DNA from: Candidatus Thiodiazotropha taylori
Lineage (GTDB): Bacteria; Pseudomonadota; Gammaproteobacteria; Chromatiales; Chromatiaceae
DNA length: 11,412 nucleotides
Assembly (NCBI GenBank): GCA_019100305.1
Contig: JAHRHW010000108.1
Span: 1-11,412, forward strand
Direction of reading: 5' to 3'
Position 1 is the stretch's first letter. Each line of letters begins with the position of its first letter. This document shows, in pieces, positions 6,489-11,412 of the stretch. The translations under genes were made by a program, and so were the position numbers. A model generated the notes under the pieces. The model was not told the origin of the DNA. It worked only from the letters and a program-made list of their open reading frames with translations, and did not search any database.

Positions 6489-7154
6489 ATGAAACTGCTT
6501 GCCGACTTTTTTCCTGTCATCCTGTTCTTCGTCGCCTATAAACTCTACGGCATCTATATCGCCACCGGCGTTGCAATTGCCGCCTCTGTGGTTCAGGTCG
6601 GCTACGGCTGGATTCGCAAAGGCCATGTGGAACGGATGCATCTGATCACCCTGGCGATCCTGGTGGTGTTCGGCGGGCTGACAATCCTTCTGCAGGACCG
6701 CACCTTCATCATGTGGAAACCGTCCGTCATCAACTGGCTGTTCGGGCTGGTGTTTATCGGTAGCATGTTTATCGGTAAAAAACCCCTGGTACAGCGCATG
6801 ATGGAGAGTGCCATCGATGTACCTGATCCCATCTGGAACAAGCTCAATCTGGCGTGGGGGGTATTCTTCATCCTACTGGGTTTTCTCAACCTCTACGTGG
6901 CGAATGATTTTTTCGTCGCTGAGCGCCAACTGATGGAACTGAGCGGATTGCAACAAATCGACTTCGATAACTGTCACACACAGTTTCAAGGCATTGAATT
7001 GCAGATGTGTCATGATGCCCACTCCCTGGAAGAGAGCTGGGTGAATTTCAAACTGTTCGGCATGATGGGGCTGACACTGGGCTTTGTGATTCTGCAGGCC
7101 TTCTATCTGGCACGCCATATGCGCGAACCTGAACCTGAAACCGAGGAGAATTGA
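6489..7154 (+). CDS. yciB: Inner-membrane septation protein A (YciB/IspZ family) with extra periplasmic loop
   Basis: YciB (also called IspZ or septation protein A) is a small polytopic inner-membrane protein linked to cell division and envelope synthesis. The family core is clear: MKLLADFFPVILFFVAYKLY at 1-20, VVFGGLTILLQD at 59-70, FIGKKPLVQRMM at 94-105, WNKLNLAWGVFFILLGFLNLYVA at 116-138 and WVNFKLFGMMGLTL at 184-197. The positive-inside rule suggests six membrane segments with both ends cytoplasmic. It is 221 aa versus about 179 in E. coli. The extra length lies mainly between the last two helices (about 139-183), predicted periplasmic, with NCHTQ (C162) and MCHDAH (C174). The start at 6489 matches the family N-terminus but has no Shine-Dalgarno. 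yciI begins directly after the stop. Confidence 0.93.
   Translation: MKLLADFFPVILFFVAYKLYGIYIATGVAIAASVVQVGYGWIRKGHVERMHLITLAILVVFGGLTILLQDRTFIMWKPSVINWLFGLVFIGSMFIGKKPLVQRMMESAIDVPDPIWNKLNLAWGVFFILLGFLNLYVANDFFVAERQLMELSGLQQIDFDNCHTQFQGIELQMCHDAHSLEESWVNFKLFGMMGLTLGFVILQAFYLARHMREPEPETEEN
7143..7148 (+). promoter_or_regulatory. Shine-Dalgarno of yciI supporting its GTG start
   Basis: GAGGAG lies 6 nt before the GTG at 7155, within the last codons of yciB. It fixes the start immediately after the yciB stop codon and indicates coupled translation of the two genes. Confidence 0.85.
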
Positions 7155-7457
7155 GTGCTCTACGCGATCATCGCTGAAGACCGGGAAGACAGTCTGGAAC
7201 AGCGTCTGAAAATCCGTCCGGACCATGTACAACGACTGCAACAGTTACAGAACGAGGGAAGACTCGTGCTGGCAGGCCCCCACCCTTCGGTGGATGCGGA
7301 GGACCCAGGACCGGCTGGTTTTACCGGCAGCCTGATCGTTGCTGAATTCGACAGTCTCGAGAGCGCCAAATCCTGGGCGGATGAGGACCCCTATATAAAA
7401 TCAGGTATCTATGCACGGGTAACCGTTAAGCCCTTTAAGAAAGTGTTGCCAAACTAG
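7155..7457 (+). CDS. yciI: YciI family protein
   Basis: This is a 100-aa cytoplasmic protein of the YciI fold (ferredoxin-like dimer). It is collinear with E. coli YciI: MLYAIIAEDREDSLEQRL at 1-18, RPDHVQRLQQLQNEGRLVLA at 21-40, DPGPAGFTGSLIVAEFDSLE at 50-69 and a C-terminal VKPFKKV. The conserved His of the family's putative active site is H24. The biochemical function of enteric YciI is not established; distant family members act as dehydrochlorinases or domains of other enzymes. The start is GTG directly abutting the yciB TGA, with a GAGGAG at 6 nt, so expression is tied to yciB. A 50-bp gap separates it from the isomerase gene. Confidence 0.94.
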   Translation: MLYAIIAEDREDSLEQRLKIRPDHVQRLQQLQNEGRLVLAGPHPSVDAEDPGPAGFTGSLIVAEFDSLESAKSWADEDPYIKSGIYARVTVKPFKKVLPN

Positions 7458-7507
7458 GCTCAATCAACACACCAAAAAGTATCAATCACCACAAGGTAAG
7501 ATCAAAG

Positions 7508-8521
7508 ATGAACAAACAGATCATTCTGGCTGCACTCTGCAGCGCTGGACTTTTGAGCGGCTGCAATCAGTCTACGGAACAGACCACAGCGGTTGCTGCC
7601 AACGACAGCCAACGCTCAGCCACCCTGCCGGCGAAGACAGAAAGCGATGCTGCGGATATGGACGTCAACACCCTGTTGACGGTGAATGGCAAACCAGTCA
7701 CCCGGGCGATGTACAGCCTCTACTTCCAGGACCGCATGCGTGGCGTTCCGGATGCCAAAACCTCGGCAGAAATGCAGATGGGCGTACTCAATGAGCTGGC
7801 CAACATCCTGATCGTCTCTCAGGCAGCGGAAAAGGCCGGCCTGGCCAAGCGCGAGGATGTTTCCGCTTCTCTTGAATTGCTCAAAGCCAAATTACTGACC
7901 CAGGTTGCAATCCAGGAGCATGCCACCAAACATCAGCCCTCCGATGAAGAGATTCAGCAGATCTACGACGCCGAGTATGCCAGTCAGTCAAATACCGAGT
8001 TTAAAGCAAGACACATCCTGGTGAAGGAGGAAGAGGAAGCCAAGAACCTGATCACCCAACTGGATGGCGGCAGCGATTTTGCCGAACTGGCCAAGCAACA
8101 CTCAACCGGACCGACCGGCAAAGATGGCGGCGACCTGGGCTGGTTCGATGCGGCACAGATGGTGGAGCCTTTCGCCGAAGCACTCACCGGCATGGAAAAG
8201 GGCAAATACTCCGCCGCACCGGTACAGACCCAGTTCGGCTGGCATGTAATCCTGCTGGAGGACAGCCGCCAGAGCCCGGCGCCTACTCTGGAAAGCGTCA
8301 AGGGTAAAATCCAAACCGCGCTGCAGCAGAAGGCCCTCACCGACTACATGCAGGGACTGCGTGATTCCGCTAAATTGGTCTTCAATGAGAAGAATGCCAA
8401 GCAGGCACCGGATGCCCAACAGGATGCTTCAATGGCTTCATCACAGCAGTCTGAGAGTGCCACTGAGGGAACCGCTGAGAAAGAGAGTGGAGATTCCGCT
8501 GCACCGGCTGAACAGAAATAG
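7508..8521 (+). CDS. Parvulin-type peptidyl-prolyl cis-trans isomerase, predicted lipoprotein
   Basis: This is a PpiC/SurA-type folding catalyst that isomerises proline peptide bonds of exported proteins. The N-terminus is a lipoprotein signal with the lipobox LSGC (cleavage before C19). Asn at +2 rather than Asp predicts sorting to the outer membrane, facing the periplasm. A SurA/PpiD-like helical chaperone region (VNGKPVTRAMYSLYFQDRM at about 59-77, then to about 160) precedes one parvulin domain at about 163-254. That domain includes ARHILV (H169), a GGDLGWF turn (207-213), M218, F222 and FGWHVI (H246), the expected active-site set. The tail (295-337) is Gln-, Ser- and Glu-rich and probably disordered. 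AAGG lies 11 nt before the ATG at 7508. It is the last gene of the plus-strand block. It resembles PrsA-like or PpiC proteins; I give no symbol because orthology is unclear. Confidence 0.92.
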   Translation: MNKQIILAALCSAGLLSGCNQSTEQTTAVAANDSQRSATLPAKTESDAADMDVNTLLTVNGKPVTRAMYSLYFQDRMRGVPDAKTSAEMQMGVLNELANILIVSQAAEKAGLAKREDVSASLELLKAKLLTQVAIQEHATKHQPSDEEIQQIYDAEYASQSNTEFKARHILVKEEEEAKNLITQLDGGSDFAELAKQHSTGPTGKDGGDLGWFDAAQMVEPFAEALTGMEKGKYSAAPVQTQFGWHVILLEDSRQSPAPTLESVKGKIQTALQQKALTDYMQGLRDSAKLVFNEKNAKQAPDAQQDASMASSQQSESATEGTAEKESGDSAAPAEQK

Positions 8522-8534
8522 ATCCCTCTGAATC

Positions 8535-8564
8535 CTCATCCCCGGCCTTCTGGCCGGGGATGAG
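8535..8564. terminator. Bidirectional hairpin terminator between convergent genes
   Basis: A perfect 13-bp stem (8535-8547 with 8552-8564) closes a TTCT tetraloop, rich in G:C. It starts 13 bp after the stop of the isomerase gene and 15 bp past the stop of the opposing hypothetical gene, so it can serve both. The following T-tract is short and broken on both strands (ATTTCA on plus, GGATTCAG on minus), so termination efficiency is uncertain. Confidence 0.75.
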
Positions 8565-8579
8565 ATTTCACATCGCAAA

Positions 8580-8876
8580 CTACTCTTCCTCTGGATCCTT
8601 ACCGGCTTTTCCGATATTGGTAATCGGCACAACCTTGGTCTGAGGGGGCTCATCGACAAAATAGGGGCGCTCCTGGGCGGTGCGGCCACCTTCATCAGCA
8701 AGCTCTTTCTCCCGTGCGGTGATCAACCCAAGACAGTAACGAATATCCTGGATCGTCTTCTCTGACAAGGGATGTTTGAGGCTCTTCGACTCCGGGGTGA
8801 CTTCACGTACGATGGTGGTGAGCAGCTTGCGCATCACCATCATGATCTCCCGCTCCTGATTCGATTGTTCATTCAT
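8580..8876 (-). CDS. Small conserved-looking hypothetical protein (98 aa)
   Basis: I cannot assign a function. The protein is soluble, 98 aa, with two predicted helices, MNEQSNQEREIMMVMRKLLT at 1-20 and LSEKTIQDIRYCLGLITARE at 37-56, joined by VREVTPESKSLKHP. The extended C-terminal third contains RPYFVDEPP and VVPITNI and ends in a charged KDPEEE. Normal composition, a plausible ATG at 8876 and convergence onto a shared hairpin support a real gene. It has the feel of a short protein conserved in gammaproteobacteria, but that is memory rather than a search. No Shine-Dalgarno or convincing promoter is seen upstream. It follows ligA on the same strand but behind a terminator, so it is likely a separate transcript or expressed by read-through. 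Confidence 0.75.
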   Translation of the reverse strand: MNEQSNQEREIMMVMRKLLTTIVREVTPESKSLKHPLSEKTIQDIRYCLGLITAREKELADEGGRTAQERPYFVDEPPQTKVVPITNIGKAGKDPEEE

Positions 8877-9020
8877 AAGCTATACCACAAAATCTTTTGA
8901 CACTTGAGAAACCTCCGATCAATTCTCTTCCTGTCAGCCCTGGGAATGCCGGCTTGGAGGAAAATCGAGCAGATGGATTCAAACCATGGGATAAAACTAA
9001 CACGTGGGAGCAGCCAATAA
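8877..9020. other. Short intergenic spacer with no supported feature
   Basis: About 145 bp between the 98-aa gene and the ligA terminator. It holds a perfect TTGACA on the plus strand at 8897-8902 with no matching -10, and a small T-arm-like palindrome at 8973-8987 that does not extend into a tRNA. The promoter of the 98-aa gene should lie here, but I cannot identify it. Confidence 0.5.
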
Positions 9021-9040
9021 AACGCCCGGGCAGAGGCGTT
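9021..9040 (-). terminator. Rho-independent terminator of ligA
   Basis: On the minus strand, AACGCC pairs with GGCGTT (6-bp stem, 8-nt loop) and is followed by TTATT. The stem starts 1 bp after the ligA TAA. It should end the zipA-ligA transcript. Confidence 0.8.
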
Positions 9041-9041
9041 A

Positions 9042-11066
9042 TTAGGACTCACTCAACAAGAGCTCCAAAGCGGCCTCATCGAGTACGGTGACTCCGAGTT
9101 TTTCCGCCTTGGTGAGTTTCGAGCCTGCCGCTTCACCAGCCAACAGATAATCGGTCTTGCTTGAGACACTGCCGGTGACTTTCGCCCCCTGGGCCAGCAG
9201 GATCTGTTTGAACTCATCCCTGGGCCGACTCAGGGTACCGGTGATTACAACGGTTTTTCCTGTCAGGCAGGAAGCCGCTGTGTCGACCCGGGCCACCTCC
9301 GGCCACTCGATGCCGGCCTGCAGCAGCTCATCGATGACTTCCCGGTTATGGGATTGACGAAAAAAGGAGACAATATGTGCGGCGACGATCGGCCCCACAT
9401 CCGGGGTCTCTTGCAGAGACTCCTCGTCGGCATCCTCGATCGCTTTGAGTGTAAGAAACTGTTGCGCCAGGGACTGAGCTGTCGCCTCCCCCACTTCCCG
9501 GATACCCAATCCATAGAGAAACCGGTTGAGGCTGGTCTGTTTGCTTTTGACCAGGGCATCGAGCAGATTTTGCGCCGATTTTTCCGCCATCCGCTCAAGC
9601 CCACTGAGCTGTTCCAGGCTGAGTGAATAGAGATCCGCCGGAGTTCCGACCATTTCCAGTTCAACCAACTGTTCGACCAGTTTGTCTCCCAGACCCTCGA
9701 TATCCATCGCTTTGCGTGAGGCAAAGTGTTTGATCGCCTCCTTGCGCTGAGCCGGGCAGAAGAGACCACCAGAGCAACGGGCCACCGCCTCGCCTTCCGC
9801 AATGACCACCTCGGAATCACACACCGGACAGCGCTCAGGCAGATCCACGGAGTGACTGGAGGCGGGACGCTTTTCCAGGATCACACGGACCACTTCCGGG
9901 ATCACATCACCGGCCCTTCGCACAATCACCGTATCGCCGACTCGAACATCCTTGCGCCGGACCTCATCCATGTTGTGCAGGGTGGCATTGCTTACCGTGA
10001 CACCACCGACAAACACAGGCTGCAGTCGGGCCACCGGTGTGACGGCTCCGGTTCTGCCCACTTGAAACTCAATCGCCTCGACCTGGGTTAGCTCCTCCTG
10101 GGCCGGAAACTTGTAGGCCACGGCCCAGCGGGGGGCGCGGGAGACAAAACCCAACTGGGCTTGCAGCGCCAGATCATCGACTTTGAATACCACTCCATCG
10201 ATGTCATACGGGAGATCATCTCGCGTTGTTTCAAGTTGCTGGAAATAATCGATACAGCCCTGGATACCTTCTGTCACCGCCATCAGCGGCGATGTTGGAA
10301 TGCCAAGGGATCTCAGTGCGTTGATCCGGTCGCTGAGATTCAGTTCTGCAGGTTCTGGTGAGACTTCACCAAAGCCGTAGGCGAGAAAGGTGAGCGGCCT
10401 TTGTGCGGTAATTCGGGGGTCCAGTTGCCGCAGCGATCCAGCGGCCGCATTGCGTGGATTCACGAAAGTCTTCTCATCGGCTTTACGCGCCCGCTCATTG
10501 AGGCTTTCAAAACCGGCTTTCGGCATGAACACTTCGCCCCGCACTTCAAGCACATCGGGCCAGTTGTCGCCCTGAAGCTTGAGAGGAATCGCCTGAATGG
10601 TGCGCACGTTACTGGTCACATCCTCACCCTGGCTGCCATCACCCCGGGTTGCTCCCAGAACCAGACTTCCCTGTTCATAGCGCAGACTCACCGCCAGACC
10701 ATCCAGCTTGGGTTCGGCCAGATAGTTGATCGTTTGCGACTCTGCCAGCTTCAAACGATCCTTGATACGACGTTCAAAATCCCTCATCTCATCATCGTCA
10801 AAGGCATTGTCGAGAGAGAGCATCGGCACTTGATGGACCACCTCATCGAAGCCATCCAATGGCTTGTCACCCACTCGCTGGGTTGGTGAATCCGCAGTGA
10901 TCAGCTCCGGGTACTCCACCTCAAGAGACTGCAGCTCCCGCATCAGCCGGTCGTATTCTGCATCGGGAATCAGTGGGTCGTCATAGACATAATAGCGTCG
11001 GTTGTGATCGTTGATCTGCTGACGCAATAGTTCGACCCGGGAGAGGATCTCCTGGCTGGGATTCAA
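9042..11066 (-). CDS. ligA: NAD+-dependent DNA ligase LigA
   Basis: LigA seals nicks during replication and repair using NAD+. It has 674 aa, against 671 in E. coli. The domains are in order: Ia NAD-binding (HNRRYYVYDDPLIPDAEYDRL at 21-41), adenylation with catalytic K120 in EPKLDG, RGEVFM at 176-181, the OB fold including VGRTGAVTPVARL at 336-348, a Cys4 zinc finger (C413, C416, C431, C437), HhH repeats (about 450-580, such as GLGIREVGEATAQ) and a BRCT domain (about 596-674). Nothing essential is missing. The start is TTG at 11066 with AGGAG at 6 nt, giving MNPSQEILSRVELLRQQI. It overlaps the zipA stop by 4 bp (TTGA), the classic gammaproteobacterial zipA-ligA arrangement. A terminator follows directly. 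Confidence 0.98.
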   Translation of the reverse strand: MNPSQEILSRVELLRQQINDHNRRYYVYDDPLIPDAEYDRLMRELQSLEVEYPELITADSPTQRVGDKPLDGFDEVVHQVPMLSLDNAFDDDEMRDFERRIKDRLKLAESQTINYLAEPKLDGLAVSLRYEQGSLVLGATRGDGSQGEDVTSNVRTIQAIPLKLQGDNWPDVLEVRGEVFMPKAGFESLNERARKADEKTFVNPRNAAAGSLRQLDPRITAQRPLTFLAYGFGEVSPEPAELNLSDRINALRSLGIPTSPLMAVTEGIQGCIDYFQQLETTRDDLPYDIDGVVFKVDDLALQAQLGFVSRAPRWAVAYKFPAQEELTQVEAIEFQVGRTGAVTPVARLQPVFVGGVTVSNATLHNMDEVRRKDVRVGDTVIVRRAGDVIPEVVRVILEKRPASSHSVDLPERCPVCDSEVVIAEGEAVARCSGGLFCPAQRKEAIKHFASRKAMDIEGLGDKLVEQLVELEMVGTPADLYSLSLEQLSGLERMAEKSAQNLLDALVKSKQTSLNRFLYGLGIREVGEATAQSLAQQFLTLKAIEDADEESLQETPDVGPIVAAHIVSFFRQSHNREVIDELLQAGIEWPEVARVDTAASCLTGKTVVITGTLSRPRDEFKQILLAQGAKVTGSVSSKTDYLLAGEAAGSKLTKAEKLGVTVLDEAALELLLSES

Positions 11067-11412
11067 CCTTTACTCCTGGCCAGTTGAACCTGTCGACGAT
11101 GCTCAATGATCTGGCCACGCAGGTGTTCGATGGTCTGCTTGGTCAGGGCACTGTGGGTGTCATCCTGCAGCTCACCGTCCAGAAGAGCCGCCAGTCGTTC
11201 GGCGGTGAACAACAGGTCGGAGAAGACCGCCATGCTGTCGCCCGGCACAGGAAGTTGGGTAAACAGGGTCAGCCCCGGTGTGGTGAACTGCTCCACATCC
11301 TCGGTGGGAAAGGTACCCGGCTCGACCATACTCGCCAGATTGAATTGGGGGGTCTGCCGGCTGTCGCTGCTGAGCCGGTGATAGATCGACAGGCTGCCCA
11401 TCACCAATCCTG
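11063..11412 (-). CDS. zipA: Cell division protein ZipA, C-terminal FtsZ-binding domain (truncated by window edge)
   Basis: ZipA anchors and stabilises the FtsZ ring at the inner membrane in gammaproteobacteria. Only the last ~115 codons are present; the N-terminal membrane anchor and the Pro/Gln-rich linker lie beyond base 11412. The visible part is the FtsZ-binding domain, matching E. coli ZipA through LSIYHR, FNLASMVEPGTF, QFTTPGLTLFTQLPVPGD and a closing helix. The reading frame stays open to the window edge, so the TTG at 11407 is not the start. It ends in TGA at 11063, overlapping ligA by 4 bp. Confidence 0.95.
   Translation of the reverse strand, partial: GLVMGSLSIYHRLSSDSRQTPQFNLASMVEPGTFPTEDVEQFTTPGLTLFTQLPVPGDSMAVFSDLLFTAERLAALLDGELQDDTHSALTKQTIEHLRGQIIEHRRQVQLARSKG
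11073..11077 (-). promoter_or_regulatory. Shine-Dalgarno of ligA supporting its TTG start
   Basis: AGGAG on the minus strand, 6 nt before the TTG at 11066 and within the final codons of zipA. It supports the non-ATG start and translational coupling with zipA. Confidence 0.85.

Noticed and set aside
8973..8987. T-arm-like hairpin (ATGG, 7-nt loop, CCAT)
   Set aside because: No acceptor stem, D-arm, anticodon arm or CCA end can be built around it on either strand, so it is not a tRNA.
8897..9091. 64-codon plus-strand frame and a perfect TTGACA at 8897
   Set aside because: The frame runs through the ligA terminator into ligA antisense and has a random-looking translation. The TTGACA has no acceptable -10 at 16-18 nt spacing.
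9042..11066. Other open frames within ligA on both strands (up to 185 codons)
   Set aside because: LigA is complete with all domains and catalytic residues in one frame; the alternatives are overlapping shadows.

Overview
This is an ordinary, gene-dense chromosomal segment of a gammaproteobacterium. The zipA-ligA pair, the long TrpRS, the rnm-yciO pair and a YciB/YciI pair all point there. GC content looks moderate, in the mid-50s by eye. The sequences resemble Chromatiales-type sulfur-oxidising lineages more than enterics, but that finer placement is a low-confidence impression from protein similarity recalled from memory. I see no mobile elements, CRISPR arrays, tRNAs, rRNAs or defence genes.

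Left block, minus strand (1-5529): reading leftwards from 5529, the order is rnm (PHP-family RNase AM/TrpH), yciO (Sua5/YciO family), a membrane M50 site-2 protease, trpS, scpA, scpB and the start of rluB, which runs off the left edge. Gaps are 43 bp or less, and scpB/rluB overlap by 8 bp, so this looks like one operon. Its products process RNA 5' ends (Rnm), charge tRNA-Trp (TrpS), modify 23S rRNA (RluB) and form the kleisin/WHD part of SMC-ScpAB (ScpA and ScpB).

Middle block, plus strand (5687-8521): after a roughly 157-bp divergent intergenic region come an unrecognised helical 247-aa protein, yciB (inner-membrane septation/envelope protein), yciI and a parvulin-type peptidyl-prolyl isomerase predicted to be a lipoprotein. 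The YciB here carries an unusual cysteine-containing loop of about 40 residues.

Right block, minus strand (8580-11412): the 3' end of zipA, cut by the window edge, overlaps ligA by 4 bp. A hairpin terminator follows ligA. Beyond a short spacer is a 98-aa conserved-looking hypothetical gene, which converges on the isomerase gene across a shared 13-bp hairpin.

No clearly new biological system is visible. The observations most worth a second look are the periplasmic insertion in YciB, the 123-residue acidic tail on ScpB, and the pattern of translation starts. All three non-ATG starts have strong Shine-Dalgarno sequences at exactly 6 nt. Several ATG starts have none, and some of those have a -10-like hexamer 6-8 nt upstream, which suggests leaderless transcripts.
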